From assembly GCA_018816865.1 (NCBI GenBank), contig JAHIUW010000020.1, forward strand, positions 1 through 45,570: 45,570 bases of DNA, read 5' to 3'. Origin of the DNA: Pseudomonadota bacterium (GTDB lineage: Bacteria; Desulfobacterota; Desulfovibrionia; Desulfovibrionales; Desulfovibrionaceae). Below, piece by piece: positions 7,768-16,622 of the stretch (position 1 is the first letter of the stretch; each line of letters begins with the position of its first letter). The notes under the pieces are model-generated. The model saw nothing but the letters and a program-made list of their open reading frames with translations, did not search any database and was not told the DNA's origin. A program made the translations under genes and the position numbers.

Positions 7768-7843
7768 TGGCGTCCCCAAGGGGGTTTGAACCCCTGCTGC
7801 CGACGTGAGAGGCCGGTGTCCTAGGCCACTAGACGATGGGGAC
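7768..7843 (-). tRNA. tRNA-Glu (CTC anticodon)
   Basis: The minus strand reads a complete tRNA: 5' GTCCCCA acceptor, D arm, anticodon stem CCGGC with loop CTCTCAC, T arm AGGGGTTCAAACCCC, 3' TGGGGAC, discriminator G and encoded CCA (7770-7768). The 3' end faces the integrase, as expected for an intact tRNA re-formed by an element integrated at its 3' end. Confidence 0.95.
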
Positions 7844-8280
7844 GCCCTGACGGGCGGGGTTTGCACCACGCCGCGGACCGTCTTTTTGCTGAATCACGCC
7901 CATATTGTCAATACCTTTTTATCATAGGGCGCCGTAATTTTCATCCCCCACCCTCGTCCAAGGGCCACGCAGGCCCCAAAAGAGACCGCACAACGCCCCC
8001 CACCACGCAATCTTTGCTCTTCTGGTTCCCCGCCTGCGTTCCAACACCCGCGTCTCGGCATCCTGTCGTCACCCCGGCATCCATCGCCAGCCGCGCACCC
8101 AACCCCCGTCCTGCCCCACGCCCCGGCCCGCTGATGTCCCCTTTGCCCCCACCCAACGGTCCGAGGGACAGGCGCAGGCCCGGCATCTTCCCCAGCGCCC
8201 GTCTTTTTCAACATGGTTTTCCAAACGCCCAAGAACTGCTACCGTCGCAAGAGACCCTTCCTCAATCCCTGCGAGGACCT
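7844..8280. other. Gap between tRNA-Glu and the hemerythrin protein gene
   Basis: 437 bases with no supported gene. A minus-strand TTGACA (7911-7906) upstream of the tRNA may be its -35 box, but the -10 is poor. The long open plus-strand frame through here is Pro/Arg-rich, with no ribosome site or conserved motif, and I treat it as non-coding. Confidence 0.6.
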
Positions 8281-10896
8281 ATGCCAGCAATCCGCAAGGT
8301 CGAAGTCACCCCCGGCGTCTACTGGGTGGAAATCCGCGACGCCGAGATGTTTATTCTGTGCGGCTGTCCGGCCGACAGCGTGAAGCATCTCATGAAGCGG
8401 GGGCTGATCATCCCCGAAGAAAAAAACGGCGTCCAGACCGAGACCGGCCCCAACGCCATCCTGCTCTCGGACACACTGATCCAGAACGGGTCGTTCTCCA
8501 ACCTTGCGGAATTCCCCGTGCTGCAAATGCTCTACCGCCAAGGCCTGATCCTGCCTGGGCACCCCAACAACACAGGCCAAAAGCCCCTGCTCATGGGCTC
8601 TGAACCTCAGGTCCAGTCGCAGCTGCGCTACATCCACCGCGGCAACTACGGCCTGCTCAGCGAGCGGGAACTGATCCAGGCGGGCCTTTCCCCAGCCAGG
8701 GCGCGGGCCGAGATGCGCTTGAAGCTGCGCTTTGCCTTCGGCCAGATCAAGCGCCCCGAGGAAATCCTGGACACCATGGCCATCGGCGAGGCCTGCGTCC
8801 AGATCAGAGGCGGAGTCGGGCTGTGCCGCCTGGCGCACAACCGCTACGAATTCTCCTATGAGGGCGAGACCGTGCAGGTGGACCTGAACCTGCCCAAGGG
8901 CATGCAATACGCCTCACCCTATCCCCTCTGCTACCAGGACGCGGGCCGCGGCTACTTCGACGTGATCCACTCCGGCGACGGCGACGGCTGGGACGTGAAC
9001 CGGCCCACCATGTCCAGCGTGATCATGTATCAGGGCGAGGTCTATCTGATCGACGCCGGACCCAATATCCAGCACACCCTGTCCGCGCTGGGTATCGGGG
9101 TCAACGAGGTCCGGGGCCTGTTCCACACCCATGCCCACGACGACCATTTCTGCGGCCTGACAGCCCTGATGCAGGCCGACCACCGCATCCTGCACTATGC
9201 CACCCCGCACGTGCGGGCCTCGGTGTCCAAGAAATGGGCCGCCCTGCTGGCCCGGCCCGAAAGCGAATTTGCCGCCTACTTCGAGCTGCGCGACCTGACC
9301 GAGGGCCGTTGGAACAGCGTCCAGGGGCTGGAGGTCAAGCCGGTGTTCTCCCCGCACCCCGTGGAGACCAACATCATGTTCTTCCGCACCCGCACCGATG
9401 GCCGGTATCAGACCTACGCCCACCTGGCGGACATCGCCAGCCGTAGCGTGTTGGACAGGTTCCTGACCGACGACGACAACGCCCCCGGCCTCTCTCAGCG
9501 GCTCTACAACAAGGTCTGGAAGGACTACCTGACCCGCGTGGACGTCAAGAAGCTGGACATCGGCGGCGGGCTGATCCACGGCCAGGCCGCAGACTTCAAC
9601 CAGGACAACTCCGCCAAGATCATCCTCTCGCACACGGCCCGCACCCTGGACGACCACGAGCGCGAAATCGGCTCGGGGGCCACCTTCGGCATGATGGACC
9701 GGCTCATCGAAGGCACCCAGGACTTTCTGCGCTCCCTGGCCTACCGCCACCTGCGACGCATCCTGCCCGTGGCCAGGGATCCTCAGCTGCGCATGCTCAT
9801 GAACGGCGAGATGGTCACCCTGAACCCGGAGACAATCCTCCTGCGCCGGGGGCAGCCCAACAAGGACGTCTACCTGATGGTCACGGGCGTTGTGGAACGC
9901 ATCGACAGCAAACAGGGCCTGGTCAACGAATGCTGCGCCGGGGCGCTGCTGGGCGAACTGTCCGGCCTGGCGGGTCAGCCCTGCGCGGCCACCTATCGCG
10001 CCCTGACCCATGTCCGGGCCCTGCGCCTGCCCGCCACCCTGCTCAAACGGGTCATCGAGGACAACAATCTGGGCGCCTATTTCGAGACCCTGCGCGTCTG
10101 GCGCGACTTCCTGCGCCAGACGTGGCTGCTGGGCGGGTCCACGTCTTCGGCGGTACAGGACAAGGTGGCAGGCAGCATGATGACCCTGACATTCAAACCC
10201 GGCCAGACCATCGGCCACGACAAGATCCCGGCCATCTATCTGATCCACGAGGGTCAAGCCGAGGTACACTACAAAAAGCGGATGGTTGAGGCCATCGGCC
10301 CCGGGGATTTCATCGGCGAGGGCTTCGTGCTCTTCGACACGCCGTGCATCACCACGGGGGTGGCGCTGACCGAACTCACGGCGCTGCACATCCACGCCGG
10401 TCTGCTGCGCGAGGTGCCCATCGTCCGCTGGAAACTGTTCGAGACCTTCCGGCGGCGCATGGAGGCCGTTGTGGAGTCCACAAAAACCGGGCAGAGCATC
10501 TTCACCTGGCGCGAGGAATACAGCACCGGCGTTCCCAGGCAGGACAGGGACCACCAGCAGCTGCTGGCCAAGGCCGACGAGGTCCATAGGCGGATCACCA
10601 CCCAGCAAGACAAACGGGACGTGGCCGAGGCCCTGGAAGAACTGATCCGCTACACCGCCGCCCACTTCGGCCGCGAACTGGGCTGGTACGAAGAGGAAGC
10701 GTTCCCGGAGCTGGAGCACCATCGCCTGCTGCACCGCCAACTACTGGAGGAAATCCGCACCAAGGCCATCCGGATCAAGGCGGGCATCCCCAACCCGGAT
10801 GTGGAGTTCGTGACCTTCTTCAAGAACTGGCTCATCGACCACATCATGACCGAGGACCGCAAGTTCGGACGGATGATGGAGTTCAAGCAGGGCTAG
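8281..10896 (+). CDS. MBL-fold/dual cNMP-binding/hemerythrin sensor protein
   Basis: An 871-residue multidomain protein. Residues about 1-200 are of unknown fold. A metallo-beta-lactamase fold follows with VYLIDAGPN and the metal motif HTHAHDDH (282-289), and later His residues (FSPHPVE, IILSHTA) that could complete the site. Residues about 500-595 and 630-730 are two cyclic-nucleotide-binding beta rolls (GELSGLAG; IGEGFVLFD). The C-terminal 130 residues are a bacteriohemerythrin (STGVPRQDRDHQQL, AAHFGRELGWYEEE, LEHHRLLH, WLIDHIMTEDRKF), which binds oxygen at a di-iron site. The start at 8281 follows a GAGGA site. An oxygen-responsive MBL enzyme, perhaps an oxygen reductase or hydrolase controlled by cNMP, is inferred. 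Confidence 0.85.
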   Translation: MPAIRKVEVTPGVYWVEIRDAEMFILCGCPADSVKHLMKRGLIIPEEKNGVQTETGPNAILLSDTLIQNGSFSNLAEFPVLQMLYRQGLILPGHPNNTGQKPLLMGSEPQVQSQLRYIHRGNYGLLSERELIQAGLSPARARAEMRLKLRFAFGQIKRPEEILDTMAIGEACVQIRGGVGLCRLAHNRYEFSYEGETVQVDLNLPKGMQYASPYPLCYQDAGRGYFDVIHSGDGDGWDVNRPTMSSVIMYQGEVYLIDAGPNIQHTLSALGIGVNEVRGLFHTHAHDDHFCGLTALMQADHRILHYATPHVRASVSKKWAALLARPESEFAAYFELRDLTEGRWNSVQGLEVKPVFSPHPVETNIMFFRTRTDGRYQTYAHLADIASRSVLDRFLTDDDNAPGLSQRLYNKVWKDYLTRVDVKKLDIGGGLIHGQAADFNQDNSAKIILSHTARTLDDHEREIGSGATFGMMDRLIEGTQDFLRSLAYRHLRRILPVARDPQLRMLMNGEMVTLNPETILLRRGQPNKDVYLMVTGVVERIDSKQGLVNECCAGALLGELSGLAGQPCAATYRALTHVRALRLPATLLKRVIEDNNLGAYFETLRVWRDFLRQTWLLGGSTSSAVQDKVAGSMMTLTFKPGQTIGHDKIPAIYLIHEGQAEVHYKKRMVEAIGPGDFIGEGFVLFDTPCITTGVALTELTALHIHAGLLREVPIVRWKLFETFRRRMEAVVESTKTGQSIFTWREEYSTGVPRQDRDHQQLLAKADEVHRRITTQQDKRDVAEALEELIRYTAAHFGRELGWYEEEAFPELEHHRLLHRQLLEEIRTKAIRIKAGIPNPDVEFVTFFKNWLIDHIMTEDRKFGRMMEFKQG

Positions 10897-11022
10897 AAAT
10901 GAGAGGAATGACCAGCCCGGAACCCGCTTCCAGGACAGGGCCAGATGAATGATCGGGATCTGTTGCTTTGCCCTGGGCCTTCCTTGACCCAGCAATTTTC
11001 GTTGCCCCTCTTCGAGACCCCA

Positions 11023-11517
11023 TCACCTACCGGAGAAACGCCTGTTGAGCGGACAGATCATGTTGTGGCAATGCCTGCAAAAATGCAGCAGCAGCCCCAG
11101 AATACAGCCCCCCGCCATGAGAACGTAGCCCCCGAATAGCAACGGGCTCGACAGCCAGAAGATCGGCGGGAGGAATGTTCCGGCAAACGCACCAATGAGG
11201 AGGGTCTTTTCTGCAAAGCCCAACGGTCCGGACCGATCGGAGGCAACGATCTTTCTGGCCAGTGAAGCAGGCAGGAAAAGACAGTCTCCAGCCTGGAACA
11301 GATGCGGGCATCGCGCACATATCGTGTATCGCATGAGCAGCGTAAAGCTGCCCAACGCATAGACCAGATACGCAACGGCAAAAATCGGGCGTACCAACCA
11401 CAGTGAATAGGCGGCGATGAATACCGACAGGTTGAACGTCACCTGAGCGAAGATTTTCTCACCCACACTGAAACCACCGACCTTTGCGCACGCTGTCTTC
11501 TCATTGTTCAGGCTCAT
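11023..11517 (-). CDS. Small inner-membrane protein with Cys pairs
   Basis: A 164-residue protein with about four hydrophobic segments (VTFNLSVFIAAYSLWLV; IFAVAYLVYALGSFTLLM; LLIGAFAGTFLPPIFWL; FGGYVLMAGGCILGLLLHF). Cys pairs follow the membrane segments (ICARCPHLFQAGDC and FCRHCHNMIC), which may bind metal or form disulfides. The ATG overlaps the stop of the ABC1-kinase gene (ATGA) behind AGGAGAGAAAAG, so it is translationally coupled to it. Family not recognised. A partner of the kinase in membrane lipid or quinone handling is a guess from the operon. Confidence 0.65.
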   Translation of the reverse strand: MSLNNEKTACAKVGGFSVGEKIFAQVTFNLSVFIAAYSLWLVRPIFAVAYLVYALGSFTLLMRYTICARCPHLFQAGDCLFLPASLARKIVASDRSGPLGFAEKTLLIGAFAGTFLPPIFWLSSPLLFGGYVLMAGGCILGLLLHFCRHCHNMICPLNRRFSGR

Positions 11518-12854
11518 CTTTTCTCTCCTCTCACTTGTGCACAGTCGAATTGCTCTCCACCACCACATTCATAGGGGTTGCGAAGCCGAACCGGACACTT
11601 GAAACGCTCATATAGGCGAAGCAGCCCATAGCGGGTCCGATCCAAAAACACAAAATCAGGATTCGCAGTAAAAGACTTGCGATGCTTGAACATCGTTTTA
11701 CTCAGTTCTCTGCCTTCGGCAATGAAGCCCGAATCCGCCCCAAAGTCGAAGCGCTCGGATTCATAAAGCCTGCCCAGCCAATTGCCAAAGCCGAAAGCGC
11801 ATTGCAGGATGGCCTCCTCCGTCGCCTCGTCGAGTTCTTCCTGGATGAAGTTCATTCTGCGCAGCTGGCTGAAGTATTCGTCTCGCTGCCCCGTGGACAT
11901 GATTCGGATCAGCTGACGATAATTCTCCACGAACTCCGCTGAGAAGGCCTTGACGCATCCGAAATCCACAAGGCCGACGCTCAGATCCGGCCCGATGATG
12001 TAGTTGCCAGGATTCGGATCAGCATGAATGCAGTGCAACTCATAAAAGCTCTGGATGAAAATATCGTTAAGCCGCCCGGCGACCACTTCGCGTTCATGAA
12101 CGTCGGGATTGGTCTCCAGCCACTTGTTCAGAGGCAACCCCTCGATCAGCGTTGCGCTCAGGATGGTGCCTGAGCACCCGGGGTGCCAGGGCTCGGGCAC
12201 CACGACCCCCTCCACATCCAGACGCTCCCGAAACCGGGACATGTTCCGCGCCTCGGCCTCGTAGTCGATCTCCTCCATGAGCCGGGCCTCGATTTCATCC
12301 AGAATGGGCCCTATGAGCACAAAGTCGGGCAGAGGCCGCAAGAGCCTCTTGATCAGCTGCATGTCGTCTTCAATGGTCCGATTGATACCCGGGTACTGGA
12401 GCTTCACAGCCAATGCCCTGCCGCCTGGGCCTTGTGCGGCGTGGACCTGGCCAAGACTGGCTGCGGCAAAGGCCTCGGCTTCGAAGGCCTCGAACACCTC
12501 CCCTGAAGCCTTGCCCAGGGCGTTGGACACGGCTTTGCTGGTCAGGGCCCGATTCATGGGCGGGACCTGATTGTAGGATTTCTGCAATTCCCTACAGACG
12601 GCCTCGGGAAACAGTTCCAATTCCATGCTCAGCATCTGGGCGACCTTGAGGGCCGTTCCCTTGAGCAGGCTGAGGCACGCAAAAACGGCCTGCGCGCTGG
12701 CTTCATCAAGCTTTTCCCGCGCGGCCTGTTTGGATTGTTTCGAAAGAAAGGGCTTCTTCGCGATGTAACCGAGAACACGCCCCCCGACCCCCACGGCAGC
12801 CTTGCCACCGATCACGCTGCGACGGAACTTACCCTTGGGTATCTGGTCGTTCAT
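11514..12854 (-). CDS. ABC1/UbiB/AarF-family atypical kinase
   Basis: A 446-residue ABC1-kinase (COQ8/UbiB family). Signature elements are present: KGTALKVAQMLS, the family KxGQ motif with Ala for Gly; the Ala-rich nucleotide loop AAASLGQVH; Lys in ALAVKLQYPG; the catalytic loop HADPNPGN; and LVDFG for metal binding. I start at the ATG at 12854 (MNDQIPKGK), eight bases after AAGGA and 26 bases inside the TetR gene. Family members act on or sense isoprenoid lipids and quinones. The TetR linkage here suggests a stress-inducible membrane-lipid role rather than core ubiquinone synthesis, which is inference. Confidence 0.85.
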   Translation of the reverse strand: MNDQIPKGKFRRSVIGGKAAVGVGGRVLGYIAKKPFLSKQSKQAAREKLDEASAQAVFACLSLLKGTALKVAQMLSMELELFPEAVCRELQKSYNQVPPMNRALTSKAVSNALGKASGEVFEAFEAEAFAAASLGQVHAAQGPGGRALAVKLQYPGINRTIEDDMQLIKRLLRPLPDFVLIGPILDEIEARLMEEIDYEAEARNMSRFRERLDVEGVVVPEPWHPGCSGTILSATLIEGLPLNKWLETNPDVHEREVVAGRLNDIFIQSFYELHCIHADPNPGNYIIGPDLSVGLVDFGCVKAFSAEFVENYRQLIRIMSTGQRDEYFSQLRRMNFIQEELDEATEEAILQCAFGFGNWLGRLYESERFDFGADSGFIAEGRELSKTMFKHRKSFTANPDFVFLDRTRYGLLRLYERFKCPVRLRNPYECGGGEQFDCAQVRGEKR

Positions 12855-13584
12855 TAAGCTCATCCTTGAAAGCCTTGGTGATGTTTTCCAGAGCGTCAAT
12901 CCCGTATCTGCAACTCTCGAGATGCGTGAGCACATGGTTCCTGAACAGGAACATGCAGATGTCATAGGCCTTGCTCACGACCCCGGCTTTGATCATGGCG
13001 CAAGCCAGCCCCATGGTCTTGTCAATGAGCGTGCTCGTTGCGGCGAACAACTCCGAATCATCCCTCAGCCAGTACGCCACGATGCCCAGAAAATAATCCC
13101 AGAAAAACCGCACCAGGACATCCTCGAACAGCTGCTCTTCAAGCTCTCCACTCTCTCGAGCCTGCTCAAAAGCTTGCTTTACCACCCCAAAAAAGCGCTC
13201 GCGCACCGGCTGAAGGGCCTTGGGATTTGGCGGCATGGAAAAAAAGATGCTCTTGAATGTTGCCTGGAGAAATTCGCGATCAGCCAGGCAGCCATCCAGA
13301 AACACCTCGAAGAAGGCCTGCAACCGCTCTTGGAGGGTGTATTTCTCCAGGTCCTTGGTTTTTTCATAGGCCGTCACCGCGGCAGCAAGCCTGTCCTCAT
13401 AATAGGCGTAGAGGATGGCCTCCTTGGTCGGGAAGTAGTTATAAATCGTGGCGTCACCGCAGCCGGCCCCGCGCGCGATTCCGCGCATGGTCGCCGCCTT
13501 GAACCCCTTCTCAATGACCAGGTCCACCGTTGAAAGGATAATTGCCTGTCGATTCTCGGTTTTTTTCTTCTGACTGATCTTCAT
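12829..13584 (-). CDS. TetR/AcrR-family transcriptional regulator
   Basis: A 251-residue protein with a TetR N-terminal DNA-binding domain (ILSTVDLVIEKGFKAATMRG, then IARGAGCGDATIYNYFPTKE, residues about 15-55) and a helical ligand-binding domain. GGAGGCGAGTC precedes the ATG. It heads the leftward operon with the ABC1 kinase, whose start lies inside its 3' end, and the membrane protein. The palindrome over its promoter (13655-13683) is the probable operator, implying autoregulation of the whole operon. The ligand is unknown. Confidence 0.9.
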   Translation of the reverse strand: MKISQKKKTENRQAIILSTVDLVIEKGFKAATMRGIARGAGCGDATIYNYFPTKEAILYAYYEDRLAAAVTAYEKTKDLEKYTLQERLQAFFEVFLDGCLADREFLQATFKSIFFSMPPNPKALQPVRERFFGVVKQAFEQARESGELEEQLFEDVLVRFFWDYFLGIVAYWLRDDSELFAATSTLIDKTMGLACAMIKAGVVSKAYDICMFLFRNHVLTHLESCRYGIDALENITKAFKDELNERPDTQG

Positions 13585-13654
13585 GACTCGCCTCCTTCCT
13601 CTGCTCTACCCCAGGAAAATGCGTTTAGCTGTCTATTAAAGCCATATTATTTGC

Positions 13655-13686
13655 ACTTAATGTATATCAGTTTCACATTAAGTCAA
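13655..13686 (-). promoter_or_regulatory. Promoter with TetR operator palindrome
   Basis: Perfect 9-base inverted repeat ACTTAATGT (13655-13663) and ACATTAAGT (13675-13683), 11-base spacer. On the minus strand the right half overlaps a TTGACT -35 box (13686-13681), and the left half overlaps the -10 region (TACATT, 16-base spacing). A repressor bound here would block transcription of the TetR operon. Confidence 0.7.
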
Positions 13687-13730
13687 ACATATTTTTCCTT
13701 CGGCCCGAATACCCCAAAAACAACACAGCA

Positions 13731-13764
13731 AAAGCCCCGAGCGCCAAGAGGCGCCCGGGGCTTT
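13731..13764 (-). terminator. Terminator of the leftward glycan operon
   Basis: AAAGCCCCGaGCGCC, loop AAGA, GGCGCcCGGGGCTTT: a stem of about 14 pairs with T runs on both sides, so it could work in both directions. It lies about 150 bases after the last leftward gene. Confidence 0.75.
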
Positions 13765-13915
13765 CTACAAATGTCCGGGACAAGAGTGCGCAGAGGGACA
13801 AGAAACAGCCCCCGCGCCTGGGGCTCGGGGGCAATGGCAACACAATGGCGCGATCATCCGGGGGGAGGAATCCGGCGGCGTTGCGCCAACCGGGGGGGGG
13901 CCAGGGCTTCCTGCC

Positions 13916-15163
13916 TCAGCTTTCCTCTTCCTTGTCGGACGGCTGGGGGGCCTGATGTTCCGCTTCTTTATTGAGCAGGCGACTGGCCTGACGATCCGCC
14001 TTCTGCGCGACAAACTCGTCGACCCACGGGGAACGCGAGATACCCACGGTGTCGTAGCGCCATTTCAGAAACGAGCAGACCTGGTACAGCCTGCCCAGGT
14101 CGGCGGCACCCAGCACGGGGAGCTGCATCAGCTCCAGCACTTCCCCGGTGGCCGCCTCGGCCTCGCGGATAATGGCCCGGGGGGGCATGAACCACTGGGC
14201 GTGGGAACTGTAGCGCAACGGCAGGTTGCGCCAGGGGATGTCCGTGCTCGGCTGGGCCAGCAGCGCGACTTCCCGCTTCTCATGCAGGGCGTGCACCGCG
14301 TCTTTGAGGCGGACAACGGCGGGTTCGGCCTCCTCCAGCGTCTCGCGCAGTCTGGCCAGGGCCTGAGAGTCCATCTCATCGTAATGATAGACCATATTGA
14401 AATCATTCAGGCAGCGGACAACACCACCGCCGCCGCGGCCGATCTGTGATCTGCAAAAGTCGTGGATCGTCAAGCGATGCTCATGCACGGCCACGCATTT
14501 GTCCAAGTACAGGGCGACATTACCACGCCGTTCCAGACGGTCGCCCAACTCCATGTCCTCCGCCCCGGCACCGAAATAGCCCTCGTCGAAATACCCGGCC
14601 TCGACCACGGCCGAGGTGAAGATCCCCAGATTGCAGGAATAGAAGCCCGAGGCCCCGTACAGCGACCCGGATTCCATGAGCGGAAAACGAAAGGACAGGT
14701 CGGTGTGTTCGAGCAGGCACCCGAAGGGCGTGCGCTGGTAATCGTCCGGAAAGGTGAACTTGCCCAGGATGGCGACGTTCTTGCCCCTGGTGATGTCCAG
14801 GGCCTGGGCGTGCATGGCCAACCCCGCCGGTCCAAGGATCGCGTCGTCGTTGAGGATGACCAGGGCCTCGGCCCGGGCCTCACGAATCAGCACGTTGCGG
14901 GCCTTGCCCGGCCCGCCGCATTCCGGCAGGCGGAACAGGCGCAACTCATACGGGGTCTTCAGTGCCTGAAGCCGCTCATAGGTCCCGTCGCTGGAGGCGT
15001 CGTCGCAGACCAGCACCTCGAACTGATCGGGGGGCAGCAGCTGCCGCGCCAGACTGCGCAGATTCATGACCACGATGTCCGCACGGTTGTGGGTGGGGAT
15101 GATCACGGACAGTTGCAGGGGTTTGGTCTCCTGAACCGGGTCCTTTGCGTGGCTCTCTTGCAT
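13916..15163 (-). CDS. GT2-family glycosyltransferase
   Basis: A 415-residue protein with an N-terminal GT-A domain of family GT2: LSVIIPTHNRAD (residues about 18-29), VCDDASSDGT, the donor/metal motif NDDA, and the acceptor-side acidic motif GAGAEDMELG. The C-terminal 150 residues are helical with no known domain. The ATG at 15163 follows AAGAAGAGA; longer in-frame starts read as low-complexity sequence. Last gene of the leftward operon, 29 bases after the TPR protein. It should transfer a nucleotide sugar to a surface glycan in the cytoplasm. Substrate unknown. Confidence 0.85.
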   Translation of the reverse strand: MQESHAKDPVQETKPLQLSVIIPTHNRADIVVMNLRSLARQLLPPDQFEVLVCDDASSDGTYERLQALKTPYELRLFRLPECGGPGKARNVLIREARAEALVILNDDAILGPAGLAMHAQALDITRGKNVAILGKFTFPDDYQRTPFGCLLEHTDLSFRFPLMESGSLYGASGFYSCNLGIFTSAVVEAGYFDEGYFGAGAEDMELGDRLERRGNVALYLDKCVAVHEHRLTIHDFCRSQIGRGGGGVVRCLNDFNMVYHYDEMDSQALARLRETLEEAEPAVVRLKDAVHALHEKREVALLAQPSTDIPWRNLPLRYSSHAQWFMPPRAIIREAEAATGEVLELMQLPVLGAADLGRLYQVCSFLKWRYDTVGISRSPWVDEFVAQKADRQASRLLNKEAEHQAPQPSDKEEES

Positions 15164-15192
15164 AGGGCGGGTCTCTTCTTGCAGCCTGAGGG

Positions 15193-16539
15193 TTAAAACG
15201 TGACCAAGGTCTCGTCGGAATCGTGCAGCCAATAGCCCGGGTCCACGGGGGCAAAATGCCGCGCCATGGCGGGGCCATGGCAAAACAACGGCATGGCCCC
15301 GCCCTTTGCGGGGCGGTTCAGGCAGAGGGCGATGGTCCCGGTCAGGAGCCGCAGATAGCCTGCGCAACCCGCATAGCCCAGGGCCATATCCGCGAACTCC
15401 GGGGCCAGCCAGGACAGGGCCATGGCTGCAAAGCGCGAGTTCGAGGTCCGGTTCCAGTTCATCTTATGGATGACGTGCAGCGCCACCGGTGAATAGCAAA
15501 AGGACCGGGGGAACCCGAGTTGCGTGGCCCAGGCCGGGAAAAAGACGTCCCAGGCCGGTTGTCCGAACACGAAGCCCGTGCGGGGCACGCGCGTGGGGAA
15601 CTCCTTTGGAAAGAAGAAAAAGTCGAAACCCGGCTCCAGAAGATGGCCATGGGTCGCATCCGCGGCCTGAATGTTGACCCGTGAGCCAAAAACAAAGCGT
15701 TCCCTGGCAGCCTCGGCAATCAGGGCCCAATCGGCCTCGCTGCCGCGCAGCACGATGTCCGCATTGACGATGCCGCAGACCTCTTGGCCCCTGGCCGCCA
15801 GCGCGTCCAGCAGGCTGTCCAGGTACTGGTAGTCCTTGCCGCATTCTTCCCTGGCGGTGTGCTCGCAGTGCACGAATTCAACCTCGGGATAGTTGGCTTC
15901 CAGCAAGGCGCTTTCGGCCTGCGTGTTCACGGAGATGACCTGAAAGCCGTAGCGCCGCCAAGAGGCCACGGCGGCCTGCCCTGTCTCCAGGTCGAACGGG
16001 GGGAGGCTGGTGGCAATGGCCACGGCAGGCATGACCGGGGCCTTGAGCCCTGCCCCTTTGGGCCGGATGCGCTGCTTGATGGTCTGAAAATTGATCTGGG
16101 CGAAGCTGTCCGCCGGTGCCGCCTGCACGGCCTGCCCCAGGAAGTCCAGGGCCGTTGCCAGTTCCCCTTTCTGCATCTGGGCGAAACCGAAGAGTTTGAG
16201 GGCCTCCACGTTGCGGCTGTTCCGCCCCAGGACGTTCTCCAGGACGGCCAGGGCCTGGTCCGTCAGCTCATAGGCCAGCATTTGGCGTGCATATTCAACC
16301 AGGCAGAGGTTGTTCCCCGGACGATGGCGGCACAACCGCTCCGCAGTACGCAGGGTGGCCTGGGCATCGCCGCGGGCGACCTGCGCCAGGATGGGCGCGA
16401 ACAATTCCTTGCTGTGCTCCCTGGGCCAGGACTCATCCGGGTCGCGCGTCACGTGCGCGGGAACATCGGCAAAAACCCTGTACACCGCCTTCTCGGTCTG
16501 CGCGACCGGCACGTACTCTCGCTGGGGAACCGTCTTCAT
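15193..16539 (-). CDS. TPR protein with orphan glycosyltransferase-like domain
   Basis: A 448-residue protein. Residues about 35-150 are helical repeats of the TPR type (LVEYARQMLAYELTDQALAV; ALKLFGFAQMQKGELATALD). Residues about 170-390 form a domain with SLPPFDLETGQAAVASW, CGIVNADIVLRG, VFGSR and GFDFFFF, then a WD pair. The same domain recurs inside the 1310-residue glycosyltransferase at 35323-39255. The NADI and GFDFFFF motifs suggest a GT-A-like fold with an NAD/NSD acidic site, but I know no named family. The start at 16539 is the second Met, with only a weak AAAGGCAG site. Confidence 0.75.
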   Translation of the reverse strand: MKTVPQREYVPVAQTEKAVYRVFADVPAHVTRDPDESWPREHSKELFAPILAQVARGDAQATLRTAERLCRHRPGNNLCLVEYARQMLAYELTDQALAVLENVLGRNSRNVEALKLFGFAQMQKGELATALDFLGQAVQAAPADSFAQINFQTIKQRIRPKGAGLKAPVMPAVAIATSLPPFDLETGQAAVASWRRYGFQVISVNTQAESALLEANYPEVEFVHCEHTAREECGKDYQYLDSLLDALAARGQEVCGIVNADIVLRGSEADWALIAEAARERFVFGSRVNIQAADATHGHLLEPGFDFFFFPKEFPTRVPRTGFVFGQPAWDVFFPAWATQLGFPRSFCYSPVALHVIHKMNWNRTSNSRFAAMALSWLAPEFADMALGYAGCAGYLRLLTGTIALCLNRPAKGGAMPLFCHGPAMARHFAPVDPGYWLHDSDETLVTF

Positions 16540-16622
16540 GAAGCTGCCTTTGTGAGTAAGACGTTCTTTTGCCGCAAGGGCCATGCGCAAACCGCCCAGG
16601 TTGGAATCATACGCATCGGCCC

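Larger units (their letters stand above)
13585..13915. other. Gap between TetR and the leftward glycan operon
   Basis: 331 bases. It holds the TetR promoter/operator (13655-13686) and the terminator of the glycan operon (13731-13764), both listed separately. The remaining 150 bases are very GC-rich with a G run near 13890; I see no gene there. Confidence 0.7.

Noticed and set aside
7861-8280. An N-terminal extension of the hemerythrin protein by 140 codons
   Set aside because: It is Pro/Arg-rich without motifs, and a ribosome site precedes the ATG at 8281.
8914-10740. A 608-codon minus-strand frame
   Set aside because: It is antisense to the MBL/cNMP/hemerythrin gene, whose motifs are unmistakable.
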